Shown here: one piece after another, positions 32,875 through 44,245 of the stretch
Numbering within the stretch: the stretch's first letter is position 1
How the letters are laid out: every line of letters begins with the position of its first letter
Source of the DNA: Liolophura sinensis
Lineage: Eukaryota > Mollusca > Polyplacophora > Chitonida > Chitonidae
Direction of reading: 5' to 3'
Assembly: GCF_032854445.1 (NCBI RefSeq)
Contig: NC_088298.1
Location: 19,241,976-19,305,975 of the forward strand
Length of the DNA: 64,000 nucleotides
The notes under the pieces: generated by a model
Told to the model about the DNA's origin: nothing
Databases searched by the model: none
What the model saw: the letters and a program-made list of their open reading frames with translations, nothing else
Program-made: the position numbers and the translations under genes

Positions 32875-35453
32875 GTAAGTGATAACTGACTGTCTCCTGG
32901 CTGTGAGAATCTGTAGGTTGTTCAGGGTCCACTAACACAAAAACTTTGTAAATACAAACTTTTCGAAAGTGAAATGTATCCTGTTTATAATGCTGCGTAA
33001 TGACGAGCTGACAGTTTCATCAAAAATCCCTTTGCATTGTTTAGGGAAAGGAAGCTTAAAAAACCTAAGTGTGTGCTGAGAATGTCAGAGTATTTAGAGC
33101 AGAAGTTAGTTCTTGGTCTTTTGACAGTTTGATGTGGGAATTTGATTATGTACATGGCAGATTAACAATATGAATGCTTAAATTTAATGGCTGTTTTGAT
33201 TTGCTTTGCTTGCTCTTTTGTTTGTGTTTGTTTTTGTTTTGTTTTTTTTGTGGTTGTTGTTTTTGGGTGGGGGGGGGGTTTGACTTTTAAAGGGGAGGTA
33301 GTTTTGTTTAGTCTACGGACTTTCAGTTAGAACTATAGAAGAAAGTAAAAAAGGTGTTTGTCTTTACATTTCCTCCGGGTTTGCTGTTTTCCTGGTTAGG
33401 CCAAAAGTAAGATTGAACAAGCTGTAGTGGGCTAAACTGCTGTCAGTGCAGTTTTTCAGGTGCAAGCTATGCTAGTAGAGGTTTAGGCTTATACATCCTC
33501 CTTTTGTGGTGTTTTGCTGGATAATACCAGTAGACTATATTGTTGTTAGCAAAGCGGTATGTTCCTGTCTGTACAGGTTATTTTGTTGCCGAAGGCTGCA
33601 TTGAGATAGACAGCATACTAGCATATTATGGCTAATTTCCATTGCTGACTAATGTGCCAATCTTTCAACATTATTACTTATTGCTGTGAAGGCTTCCAGT
33701 AGAATTTACTTATGCGGCTCACTGTGATTGTTTCTTTTATGGTGGAAAACAACTTTAAAATTTCCATACTTTAATGGGATTCTGGTAGTTTCCAGTTGAA
33801 ATTCGGGTTATGATGTCTGATACTCCAAAAATGCCTCGGTTGTACTATTGATCTGCTCTGTTTGAGATTTGTGTACGTATGGCTGTGCATGTTCCTAACT
33901 GCGCATCCTCATCGCTGCGTGATAACTGCGTTGTTACTTGTACAGCCAGGGGCGAATCGTTCTAAAGTCGGACAACTCTTACTACTACACCATCGGCTGA
34001 AGGCCGTCATCGAGGCCATTTTACAGTCTTGCATTTGCATAAATTTGCATAGAACTGTCCCAATGACTTTGCAGTCTCGTCTTGTCCAAACACAAAACTT
34101 ATGTGACTTGTCCAGGCTGATGGTAGTACCATGCTTAACCATTAATGCGTTAGTGAACATCTGGACCCATGAGGTACAGGCAGAGTGGATTTGCCTGTGG
34201 TACTTTTGGTAGAAAAACATTATCAGCATCCCAGCATCTATTTGAAGATGTGTGGGGTCAATGTCTGGTAATCCACATCTTTCCTGCACTGGGCTGTCAG
34301 CAACTGATACCAATAAGGTGCTTCATCTGATGATAAAACAGTCTAATTCCTCCGACAATGGGAACACCTTCCAGATCTGGGTTGCCATGGCAACCATAGG
34401 GTATTGTCTTACATCAGATCATTTTGGTGTGCAGGTGTATCCCTGTGGGCTTTGACCTTTCCGATGGTCTGAGCACCCCTAAATTTCTGACGTTCATCAG
34501 GGTGATATGCAGGAGCAGGCACGGTCCATCCGTTACCCATAGGGGGTATGGGTGCTGGGTTTATTTTTTCAGTAGGTACCTGTACTTTTGTCAGATATCA
34601 TCCCATCTAATCATAACAAACATCAGTGGGTTAACTCTTGCAGTGATTACAGGTCAGTTTTTGGGTTGATCTAAGCAATATCCACCTTCAGATAAATTAT
34701 TTTGTGTTTTTGCGTAGTTTCATTACACCAGACATGCAACATACTGCATGTACTTCTTCGTCCAAGATTTACTTTTTCCTGGCACGTAGCCGGATTAACC
34801 CCGTCAGAGCCTCGTGCCATTCTCTGGTAAACACCTCTTATATGGCCAGAAGGAAGGGAGTCCTGGGAGCATCAGTGCCATATGTGATGAGTTGGGGTTA
34901 CCAATGTGCGGGGGTAAACTGAGTGAGGAGAAGTTTGGGAGAGGCTGAGGGGGAGATAGCTGGGGATGTCTGAATGCTTGAATGCTTGAGTAGCAGTGCC
35001 TGATTTTTTCGTTGCCTCTTTATTCCATTCCTCGAGAGTCTGCAGGATTTGCGTCCGGATTCCGAAAGCTTCCACTAAATCTCCGAGGAGAAATTGCTCT
35101 GTGTTTCGCTTTTTGCCCGGAGCAGGGAAGCCGAGAGGAAGCGGAATGGAACCTCAGGAGTGGGATAGCTGTGCATGGAATTAGCTGTGGAGATTTTCTT
35201 AGCCCTTCGAGCTTGATGATGCTTCTGTATCTCTTTCGTCGCTTTGTGTTTGTCGACAACAGGTGTTACTAGTGCTGCTTCGTTATTGCCATGCAAATTT
35301 AATCAAATTCACTGAATTTGTCTTGAGTTTAAGCTCAGTTTTTGGAGGAAAAGGAGAAAAAAATCAAAGTTTCAGACGAACAATGGATTACCTGTTGAGA
35401 GATGTAACAAACTCAACCACCATCAAAACCTACAATGTTTCCTCCCACTACAG
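32875..35453 (+). other. Intron within Ig1; possible alternative first exon near its end
   Basis: 2.6 kb. Most has no recognisable feature; a G run lies near 33268. 34980-35260 is richer in GC and CpG than the surroundings and open on both strands. The last 190 nt (from 35263) stay open in the frame of the next exon, with an ATG at 35383 in a good context (caATGG). An intronic start is possible but unsupported by other evidence. Confidence 0.4.
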
Positions 35454-35626
35454 GTACAAAGATGACGAACTTATCGTCGCTGACTGGAAACATCGCATGA
35501 CCTACAACGATGGTGTCGCCAGCCTCTTTTTGGATAACTTACATGCGGAGGATGCGGGCGAGTACACCTGTGTAGGAACCAATGATCTTGGAGACATCAA
35601 AACACAGGGTCATCTGGATGTGGAAG
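35454..35626 (+). CDS. Post-kinase Ig1 (M1-like), second half
   Basis: 173 nt, phase 2 in and phase 1 out. It reads YKDDELIVADWKHRM, GVASLFLDNL, DAGEYTCVGTNDLG and HLDVE. The D-A-G-E-Y-T-C signature is intact. Confidence 0.95.
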
Positions 35627-35919
35627 GTGAGCTCAGTAAGATAGGTTCATTCCAATGGCAGCGTTTTTTTCTTTGTTTGCTTAATTTTGTTAACTTCTGA
35701 TTTGTGATTAGAAGATGTGTCCATATTGTGATTTTTGTTTTTCCTAGCAGTTATCCATTATGCTAATATATGTTGTAAAAGAAAAACTTAATATTTACGT
35801 TAGCATCTACGTCCAAATTAGCATATGTGTTCCTTTAGCATTCAGTGGTGATAACATGCCTATGTGAATTTCTTGTGGCACGACAAAATTAGCAGGATTT
35901 TATTTATGTTTTCCAGTGA

Positions 35920-36330
35920 AGGTAATTTGAACAGTGTGAATGTTTATTTTAAATCTTTAGATTCAATTTATCACCAAGAAACACTGTTTTCTAGTCATTC
36001 ATGAAGGAGTGCGTTTACACTTGCTACAAATGTTTATTTTCACAAGGCGAATGTTGACATGAGCTGCAAGGATTCAAGTTATCACCATTGAAAAGAACAG
36101 TGTTTTATTGTCAGTCATGAAAGAGTTTGTTTACGCTTGCAACAAATGTTTATTTTGACATTTACATTCAAGTTATAACCAAGGAACGGAACAGTGGTTC
36201 ACATATACTCCTGTAGGAGTTCGTGAATGTTTACTTTAACAGTGTGAATGTTTTCTTAAGCTACAAGGATTTGTATCATCACTCAGGAAAGTAACAGTGT
36301 TTATTTTCCCTTCAATATCTACTTGAATGT
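35920..36330. repeat. Degenerate tandem repeat, about 105-nt unit
   Basis: Three to four diverged copies share aatgtttattt, caagttatcacc-type, aacagtgttt and catgaaagagtttgtttac. Intronic, upstream of the basic linker exon. Confidence 0.7.
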
Positions 36331-36482
36331 TTATTTTTGTTCAAAATGTTTGAGTAATATTTGTTTATGTTTACTTTTGTTTGTTGTCTTTCAGCATTTA
36401 GGGTGCACAAGCTTTTCACAATTGTATGTTGCATAAACATTTCTTGTTTTATTGGTTAATTGAAATTATCTTGTTGCCTCAG

Positions 36483-36531
36483 TTTCCACTCCAAGGAAGA
36501 AGAAAAAGCGAGATACAGGAGCACGCATTAA
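36483..36531 (+). CDS. 49-nt basic linker exon between Ig1 and Ig2
   Basis: Phase 1 in and phase 2 out, acceptor tgcctcag, donor gtaaga. It reads VSTPRKKKKRDTGARIK. Its place and charge match the KKIKRR linker between titin M1 and M2 (recalled). The cluster KKKKR could also act as a basic binding or localisation motif. Confidence 0.85.
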
Positions 36532-37382
36532 GTAAGAGTTTTGTTGTTTTTGTTGACATTTTGTGTATCTAATCCAGTAAATCACATATAATTCCATGAA
36601 ATTTTACACCAATTATAGTGCAAAGAAGTTATGTGAATTTTATGTCATAACTTCAGACGATTTCTTCCCAGTGAATTAACTTTAGGTTTAATGCTACAGT
36701 GATTATAGTTAGCCAAAAAATACCCTAAAATTACCGGCGATTTACTGTTTGAGTTATATACTCAGGCCGGTTTTCATTTGCAAACTATGGTATTAACCAA
36801 GTGTTTTAAAAATATTTCTTTTGATGGAACAAAAAAGAGAGAAGAAGGTCGGTGATTATATGATATGATGTAAGAAACATGTAGGTGTAGCCAGATATAA
36901 AGTATTACAAGAGGTCTCTTGTGCAATGAGAGCATTGTCAGCTGTCCAGACTGGAAGTGGATTTGGGTGTAAAGCTACTGTTAGTTAGATGGGATTTGTG
37001 TAGGTTCTATTGATATCTCGATGGCAGAAAAGATGTATGTAATCAGGAAGTTCTGCTCTGACAGACAAGAGCTGCAAAACCAACGGAAGACGCGAGTTCG
37101 TTTATGTTTAGCGCAAATACATGCCACCTGTTGTGCAAGAATGCATTTGCACCCCAAGTCCCAAAGTCTGTTACTGACTTGCTCCAGCACCAAAACATAC
37201 AGCCTGGGGAGGTAAACAGAAGTGCAGCTGTGCCAATACCCTCCCCTACTTCCACCGCTGTATCTGTCTAAGAATAACTCAGATCTCCATGACGACTGAT
37301 GGGATTATTTTGGGAGAATGAGAGAGCATTAGACGCCTTAGTGCAAGGATTTAGGTATAAAAGCAGTATTATACCAACACAG

Positions 37383-37472
37383 CCTGTTAACCATCATTTA
37401 TTTATTTACTTAATTGGTGTTTTACACCTTACTCCTGAATAGTTCCACGAAGGCAGCTTCCATTATGGGGGC
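37383..37472 (-). repeat. SINE 3' end fragment
   Basis: atttatttatttacttaatt followed by ggtgttttacaccttactc is the reverse complement of the SINE tail. Confidence 0.8.
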
Positions 37473-37655
37473 AAAAAACCTATTTATTATTCATTATTCA
37501 TTATTATTCGTTATTCATTAGCCACATACAGGTACCTATAATTTATTAGCCATATATTCCTTCTGATATCATCTTGCCTACTGCTTACAAAGTATTGGTG
37601 ACTTGTGGCTGGTTTCAGCCAGAAGGTTTTTGTCTAGTAAATCTACCTGGAAAAC

Positions 37656-37902
37656 GGGGCCTACGTGGCTCAGTTGGTTTGCCCACTAGCGCAGCGTAAT
37701 GACCCAGAAGCCTCTCACCAATGTACTCGCTGTGAGTTCAAGTCCAGCTCAGCCTGGCTTCCTCTCTGGCTGAAAGTGTGAAGGTCTTTCAGCAACCTGC
37801 GGATGGTTGTGTGTTTCCTCCCACCATAATGCTCTCCGCCGTCGTATAAGTGAAATATTCTTGAGTTCGGCGTAAAACAGCAATCAAATAAATAAATAAA
37901 TA
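37656..37902 (+). mobile_element. Full-length tRNA-derived SINE, copy with target-site duplication
   Basis: The head has an A box (tggctcagttgg) and B box (gagttcaagtcc). The body has gaaggtctttcagcaacctg and ccataatgctctccgccgtc; the tail is caatcaaataaataaataaa. The 8-bp tggaaaac repeats on each side (37648-37655 and 37905-37912), consistent with a target-site duplication. Confidence 0.92.
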
Positions 37903-38234
37903 CATGGAAAACAGGTGATTTTGGCCTCCTATTTCACTTTTTTGTTTATGATGCAGTCATCTCACTGCCAAAGCCCTTGTTTTACAAAGAAGTGGTTAAT
38001 ACCTCCATCAGTGAGACTCATTTCTGCCGTATGACTGAAATTTTCTTGTTGAATATCATCCAAACAAACCTCAAATGCCTTTCTAAAATCACTTTTTTGC
38101 TGACTGTATTGTTACATTTCAGTTTCCTCCACCCCGTGTAACTGACCACCCATTATGCTAATGAAACATTCTTGATTGTGGCACATTGCATCAATCATTC
38201 AGTCAGTCACTGAATTTGGATTTTTTTCTTGTAG

Positions 38235-38329
38235 ATATCCAGAGCGTGAAGAATACAAGCCTAAATTCACATTACCTCTCATTGACCAATTAAAGCAGGT
38301 CGGAGAACATGTTGAACTGTCAGTGGAAG
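38235..38329 (+). CDS. Post-kinase Ig2 (M2-like), first half
   Basis: 95 nt, phase 2 in and phase 1 out. It reads YPEREEYKPKFTLPL, then GEHVELSVE. FTLPL is also the opening of titin M2 in my recollection. The strand-B Cys is replaced by Ser. Confidence 0.9.
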
Positions 38330-38709
38330 GTAAGTCTTTTGTGAGACTTTACAAAAGTTTTAATCTTTTAAACAGATTAAACAGCAGATTACTAGAACAG
38401 ATAGATTTTCAAAACATAATATCTTGTTTAATTCATTTCATTATTATTCATCTGGCCATGTGCAGGGCTGTAAGTTTTGTTGTTCGATGTCATAAAAATA
38501 GCATGTTGTTCTTGTTCTAAAAGTTATAAATTGCAATGGAATTCAATTCCTTTGTTTATTAATCTACATGTATATCAGTCATAGGAATGATGACGCTTAC
38601 TTTGTGGTATTAATTAAACAATAATTACATTATCTCACACAAAAAAAAATGAAACGAAAACTTCAGAGCATTATTTTGATGACTATTTTGTGCTCATTTG
38701 TTTCCGTAG

Positions 38710-38913
38710 TTGCCGGGGAACCTGAGCCAGAATTAACCTGGTACTGTGGTAACAAGAAGATAGAGCCATCTGACAAGTTTGAACTGACCACAGAAGATGA
38801 CCTCTGCATTCTGCGTATCCATGGCGTTGACCTCTCTGATGCTGGCCAGTGGCGTTGCACAGCTGTCAACAAACATGGAGAAGACTCATGTACATGTCAA
38901 CTCAACATCATTG
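38710..38913 (+). CDS. Post-kinase Ig2 (M2-like), second half
   Basis: 204 nt, phase 1. It reads AGEPEPELTWYCGNKK, LCILRIHGV, DAGQWRCTAVN and KHGEDSCTCQLNI. The EDSC stretch parallels titin M2. The intron falls before PEPELTW, unlike the Trp-split Ig exons. Confidence 0.93.
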
Positions 38914-39504
38914 GTAAGAGGAAAGAATTAGTTATGAAATGTTGAAATTGGTCAGTATAGAAGTGAAAATATCGAAATTGTTTTCTTACAATCTTGTTGT
39001 AAAATGTTGGCATTTTGGTACACAACTGATACATATGTGGAATATGTTTGTAAAACACCCCTGGTATATGAACTGTTAATAAACTACTGTAAATGTCCTT
39101 AAGTTTTGTCCACAAAAAGGCATTTTATGAGACAAATAAATGTCAACAAAAATTATTTTTGGTGCCCACACTTACAATTTTCCAGTAGAATGTCATCCAA
39201 TGCTCCAAGAAAACTTCAGAACAGCTTTCTAAAATCAATAGAACTCTTAGAATCAGGAAAAAATGGGCGAGTTTGTCATGGACAAAGTAATTACAGAAAA
39301 TTTAACTTCCGGTTTTTTCTTCTCTAGAAAAAGAAAGAGGATTGAGTTATTGTTCATACTTTTACCTGTCTGTTTTTGATTAAGATTAGGTTAATATGCA
39401 AGAAAAAAAATATTGACTTATTGTTTGTTTGGTATGAGTTGACATATATGCTTCGTGCTCTCTTATAAACACGTTAATTCAGATTATTTCTCTGATTATT
39501 TCAG

Positions 39505-39631
39505 AATCCGTGCCCGAAGGCTACGAGAAGCCCTGTTTCACCAAGAAGCTTCACAACACGTCCATCTTTGAGGGCAGTGCTGTCCGTCTAGAGTGCAAGG
39601 TTAAAGGTCATCCAGCTCCAGAGATTGAATG
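39505..39631 (+). CDS. Post-kinase Ig3, first half
   Basis: 127 nt, phase 1 in and phase 2 out. It reads ESVPEGYEKPCFTKKL, VRLECKVKG and PAPEIEW. The Trp codon is split. The donor gtcagt is atypical but supported by phase. Confidence 0.93.
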
Positions 39632-39957
39632 GTCAGTTTAACAATCATTCAAGATTTTTTACTTGGTTGCTCATACTTTAAAAGATAGACTTTTGATTTA
39701 TTTGTAGTTATGTGACTTTTGATTGTTAAATTATTTCTGAAAATCTGTAGAAGTTGTCTTGGAAAAAGGTCATCTCATGTCCCACAAATCCGGCAGATTG
39801 ATTTACGTCAAGGCAAATTATTGCTTTTATCACATATTGTGTCGGTTTTAAATATTTGTTTCAAAACATCATTTTAAATGTCATTCCGTTATTTTCACAA
39901 AATCAAAGTGGTAAAATTTATCAGATTTGAAGCCAGCCCTTGCATATGTCTCTGCAG

Positions 39958-40133
39958 GTTGAAGAATAGAAAACCAATCAAAGATGGCCGCCACTATGAG
40001 GTTGTCTATGAAGACGCTGAGACCTGCGTCCTGATCATCCAGGAATCCCTCAAGGATGATTCCGGGATGTACATGTGCCGCGCCGTCAACGCAGCAGGAA
40101 GTGAATACACGGAAGCCAGGCTTAGAGTCCAAA
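39958..40133 (+). CDS. Post-kinase Ig3, second half
   Basis: 176 nt, phase 2 in and phase 1 out, acceptor tctctgcag, donor gtaagg. It reads LKNRKPIKDGRHY, CVLIIQESL, DSGMYMCRAVNAAG and ARLRVQ. Confidence 0.94.
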
Positions 40134-40250
40134 GTAAGGATTAGTGCAGTGTGTTCAGTTCGTGGAATGTACAGTTTGGTAGTTTTTATATTCGTGTAAT
40201 TGATTCTATTTAGCTAGCGTAATAGTATAGGATGGTAGTAGTGGTAAGGT

Positions 40251-40518
40251 GGGGCCTCCATGGCTCAGTTGGTTAGTGCGTTAGCACAGTGTAATGACCC
40301 AGGAGTCTCTCACCAGTGCAGTCGCTGTGAGTTCAAGTCCAGCTCATGCTGTCTTCCTCTCTAGTTGGAAGTGGGAAGGTCCTTCAGCAACCTGCAGATG
40401 GTCGTGGGTTTCCTCCAGGCTCTGCCTGGTTTCAACCCACCATAATGCTGGCCGCCATTGTAAAAGTAAAATATTCTTGAGTACGGCGTAAAACACCAAT
40501 CAAATCAATAAATCAATA
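40251..40518 (+). mobile_element. Full-length tRNA-derived SINE
   Basis: Same family as 37656-37902: tggctcagttggtta, gagttcaagtccagctcatg, ccataatgctggccgccatt, tail caatcaaatcaataaatc. No matching duplication flanks it, but about 78 bp after it match the DNA after the 37656 copy. Confidence 0.92.
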
Positions 40519-40700
40519 TGTGGAAAACAGGTGATTTTAGCCTCCTATTTCACTTCTTTGGTTATGATGCAGTCATCTCGCTGCCAAAGTACTTGTTGCT
40601 ATGGCGATGAAATGTACACAGTAACCTTTCCAAATAACTTTCTGAAGAAACAGGCATCTTTTTTCCTAATGTTTGCGGAAGGGACCCAAGTATTACAAAG

Positions 40701-40770
40701 TGAGTGAGTGAGTGAGTGAGTGCTTGGGGTTTAACGTCGTACTTTACAATTTTTCAGTCATATGACGACA
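40701..40770 (-). mobile_element. 70-bp truncated retroposon with perfect 13-bp target-site duplication
   Basis: The insert begins (tgag)n then tgcttggggtttaacgtcgt and ends cagtcatatgacgac. AAGTATTACAAAG stands on both sides (40688-40700 and 40771-40783). The (TGAG)n end read on the minus strand is a 3' tail. Confidence 0.9.
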
Positions 40771-40849
40771 AAGTATTACAAAGTTGTATAATGTTTAGAT
40801 TATTGGCTACTTAGTTCTCCAAACAGTAGACTCTGTTCTCTTTTCCCAG

Positions 40850-41091
40850 AAATGGACTTCTCAGGTGGCTTCCGCCGCTCTCCGTTTGACGAAGCAGGAC
40901 TGGAGTACGCTCCGTCCATCAAGTACCACCTGGAGACCGCCCCTGACTTCACTGTCAAGATGAAGAACCGCACAGTTGACGAGGGAAGCTACGTCAAGAT
41001 GATGTGCTCAGTGACTGGCATCCCCAGCCCAGACATCCGCTGGTTTAAAGACGGACAGGAGATCTTTGATGGAGATCATTTCCATATCAAG
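40850..41091 (+). CDS. Linker plus post-kinase Ig4, first part
   Basis: 242 nt, phase 1 in and phase 0 out. A 30-residue linker (MDFSGGFRRSPFDEAG...) precedes the Ig (FTVKMKNRTV, VKMMCSVTG, DIRWFKDGQEI). The Trp codon is not split here; the intron falls after strand D. Confidence 0.93.
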
Positions 41092-41557
41092 GTACAGTTC
41101 GAACGCTTTTGTTGTCAGTTGTTGTGTTCAATAGTTTGTTCAGGAAGTTTATGTGTTATGTTAATAAATTGGACTATCACTGGCTCAGTGGCTTAAAGAA
41201 TCTCTCTCTAAAATTTTCAGCCTTGGACTGCTCAGTATACTTGTTCACATCCATCTGCTCCCACCATGAGGTGCAGGGCCAATCCTAGCCTTGAATTGGA
41301 AATTTATAGATTTCTCCCTTTGAAGTTCACGGGGTCTTATTTTCCACCAGTATGGTGTATATATCTGTTGGTCACGTGTGGGAAACATACTGAATATTCT
41401 ATATAAGGAACTAAATCACTTATGTAATAAGAATTTAAGAAATGAAACACCTAGTTAATAAGAATTTAAGAACTGAAACACCTATGTAATAACAAAATAA
41501 ACTCTATGTTTTGATGTTTTCTTGTTGTTAAGAAAGTACTTAACTTTCCATTTTCAG

Positions 41558-41681
41558 AATGAACAAGGTCTACTCTCCATTGAAATCCTGCGAGCATCAT
41601 TGGACGATGTCGGTAGATACATCTGTGAGGCGTCCAATAGCGAAGGAAAGGCAGCTTGTAGTGCGTACCTGGATGTTGACG
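41558..41681 (+). CDS. Post-kinase Ig4, second part
   Basis: 124 nt, phase 0 in and phase 1 out. It reads LLSIEILRASLDDVGRYICE, then ASNSEGKAA and YLDVD. The D-x-G-x-Y-x-C motif is intact. Confidence 0.94.
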
Positions 41682-42008
41682 GTAAGTTAGTTGATCTTTG
41701 ATAAAATGGTGAAGTTCAAGATCAGCCTAAAGTAGCTATTAAAGTGTTTATTGTTGAATTATGTCAGAAATATGACTTTCTTAGTGAAGTAAAGTATATT
41801 TCAAAATATGTAAAAAAAAAAAAAACATATAAAAACTTGAAGAATTACAAATCTAACTGATTTCATAGTAATTAACAATTCACCTGCTCATGAAAGTGAT
41901 GTTGTAGTTCAGTTTATACCCTAATTAATAAAAATAATTAGTGAATCTACGTGTACCACTTGCTTATTTCATGAACCTAAAACACAAATCTTATTGTTTT
42001 TTTTCCAG

Positions 42009-42320
42009 CCGTGGAAGAACTGGCTGGTCTTGACTTTGAGCGGCCTCGTTTCATTCTCCCCATGGAGAACACGACTGTGATCGCTGGAGAAGACGCTATC
42101 TTTGAAGTCGAGGCAACCGGCAAACCTCTGCCAGGCTTCAAATGGCAGCTGGACACGATTGAACTCCACGGCAATGATCGCATTGAGATGATCCCTGATG
42201 GACAGGGAGGCGCCAAACTGATTATCCGAGATGTTCGCAGAACCGATTCCGGTCTCTACTTCTGTATTGCTCACAGCAAAGCAGGGCGATCGAAATGCTC
42301 TGCTACACTGAGGGTCAGAG
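42009..42320 (+). CDS. Post-kinase Ig5, complete in one exon
   Basis: 312 nt, phase 1 at both ends. It reads RPRFILPMENTTV, AIFEVEATGKPLPGFKWQL, AKLIIRDV, DSGLYFCIAHSKAG and ATLRVR. It is the only post-kinase Ig coded by a single exon. The strand-B Cys is replaced by Val. Confidence 0.95.
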
Positions 42321-42657
42321 GTGAGGATTGTACAAGTTTCTTGTTTATTTGTGTTAACACTCAATGCTGACCCAGCCAATGCAATGGCTTGTTGCAGGGT
42401 GACACTTTTGATTGAAGTCCCATGTTCCAGTCCTATTTCTCACACCAGTCATTGACAATTTTGTCTCTTTTTAAGTGAGAAATAATCATTTCACAAGACA
42501 AGTGATCCAAAGCAATTGTTGGCAATGTTGCAATAAGTAAATAAATAATCCTCTATGTCATAGAGAAATATTTTGACTTTTATTTGCCTCTAAAACGCAT
42601 TTTTTAGAGAAATGGTTTGGAAAAATTACAATAAATACTTCCTCCTTCAATTCACAG

Positions 42658-42879
42658 AGAAATCTTGGACCCCTCCACAAGATCGCTCCATGAAACCCCT
42701 GGGTTTACGAGATATAGGCGCGGCACGATTCTCCTCTGAGAGGCAACTCACACCCCCAGCTCTTAAAGACTTTGGTCAGGCGCCATTCTTTGTGCGCCTC
42801 CTCCCCAAGGAGCTCAGCCTTAACGAGGGAGACAGGCTTTACATGGAGTGTGCGGTAGAGGGTTACCCCAAACCTATAG
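42658..42879 (+). CDS. Linker plus post-kinase Ig6, first half
   Basis: 222 nt, phase 1 at both ends, donor gtaaga. A 40-residue linker rich in Arg/Pro (PPQDRSMKPLGLRD...) precedes APFFVRLLPKELS, LYMECAVEGYPKPI. The exon end is the start of a decayed donor-containing tandem repeat. Confidence 0.92.
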
Positions 42880-43130
42880 GTAAGACAGTTACCTCTCCTT
42901 GTAGCAGAGGGCTCCTCCTCCCTCCCTCCCTCCCCCCCCCCCCCCCCCAGCAACAGATCAGACAGCTACCTCCCATTGTTGTAGAGGGCTTCCCCCCAAC
43001 CCATAGGCAAGACAGTTACCTCCCGTTGTAGTCAAGCGTTATTCCCAACCCTTAGGTAAGACAGATCACTCCCCTTGTAGACTTTACACATAAAGTGTGC
43101 GGTAGAGTACCCCAAACGATATTGGTAAGA
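42840..43130 (+). repeat. Tandem, decayed copies of an exon 3' end with its splice donor
   Basis: The segment tgcggtagag...cccaaacctatag|gtaagacag...cttgtag recurs three more times in degraded form. Donor-like sites are at about 43008 (gcaagacag, mutated), 43055 (gtaagacag) and 43126 (gtaagacaa). The last copy again contains aagtgtgcggtagag. This mirrors the acceptor array at 28805. Confidence 0.8.
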
Positions 43131-43523
43131 CAAGCTGAATATATTTCAGAACAGAGTATAACAGAAGTGTCTAGCTGTACAAAGCATCCAGAGATAGGCA
43201 CAAAGTCGGCCGGCAGAGGTGAAAAGAAAATTTGTATCAGGATGCAACCCTCAAAAGTAATGTCATTCCTTGTTGAACATTTTCATTTTCAAGTTTGGTT
43301 ATTTTGTATTTTTGGATACAAACAAACTTGAGTATTTTTTCTTTTTTTTTTTTTTGTTTGGAATCTATCAGTTAGTTAACTCCTAGCTCATTTCACTTTC
43401 TGTAGAATGTACAAAATGTACAGTGAACAAAGATGTATTGTAAATATCAAATAAAGCTATTGAAGTTTTCTTATTCTAAATAAGAATCATCTGTTCTAAT
43501 GGCCTGCACTCTCCACCATTCAG

Positions 43524-43725
43524 TAACATGGCACAAGGGAGCCCGAGATGTTGTTTACAGCACACGTCACCGTGTCACCATGCTGCATACCTCCCAGACC
43601 CTGGAGATTCCATCCCTACTCTCCACCGATTACGGAGAGTACATTTGTCGTGCTCGCAACGTCATGGGAACGGCCGAGTCTATCTGTATTGTCAAGGTGA
43701 ACAAAAAGGCACCACAACTGGACAG
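43524..43725 (+). CDS. Post-kinase Ig6, second half
   Basis: 202 nt, phase 1 in and phase 2 out. It reads VTWHKGARDVV, QTLEIPSLL, DYGEYICRARNVMG and CIVKVNKKAPQLDR. The donor is gtcagt. Confidence 0.93.
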
Positions 43726-44183
43726 GTCAGTTTTCAGAGTTTCCCGAGTATAACCCACAGTAAAATAGTTCACAAGTTATTCTTAATAAAGGTGCTTCGT
43801 AGTGAAAAAGAACTTTTCAGTTAAACATTGTGTTGAGTTAACACAATGTTTGGATGTAGGTACTAACATCATTGTCAAGTAATAAAAGTAATAAACATGT
43901 TATTACTTTCATCAAAACCAAAGGGTTATCATCCAGCAGAGTGCCAAAGTCAGTCTGGTTCCCTAACATGTTCTTTAAAGTGATGTACCTTAAGTACCTT
44001 TCCTACCTCAATCACTGAAGAGTGCACAAAGGAAGACTAGCTAAGAGTTTCCAGATCTTAGTGATCCAGGACTATAGAAGCTAATTGCTGAATGACAAAT
44101 TAGGCCAGTTTTGTTGTCAGTTAGTAATTTATATCAGTCAGTTAATCACTGAGTGAGTGATTTAATCTGTTGCTTCTTTTCAG

Positions 44184-44245
44184 GGATGAGCCAGATAGCG
44201 GAGTGATGGTTCAAGACAGGGCTACCATGCCAGCAGATCTGGAAG
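44184..44245 (+). CDS. 62-nt linker exon
   Basis: Phase 2 in and phase 1 out, acceptor tcttttcag, donor gtcagt. It reads DEPDSGVMVQDRATMPADLE. There is no domain; it is an acidic linker. Confidence 0.8.

Noticed and set aside
34990-35260. Minus-strand basic peptide frame (TKRRKRYRS...)
   Set aside because: Both strands are open in this GC-richer stretch; there is no splice or homology support for a minus-strand gene.
37656-37730. tRNA gene suggested by A and B boxes (also at 40251 and 48532)
   Set aside because: The boxes belong to SINE heads; no cloverleaf or anticodon stem is supported and each is followed by the SINE body and tail.
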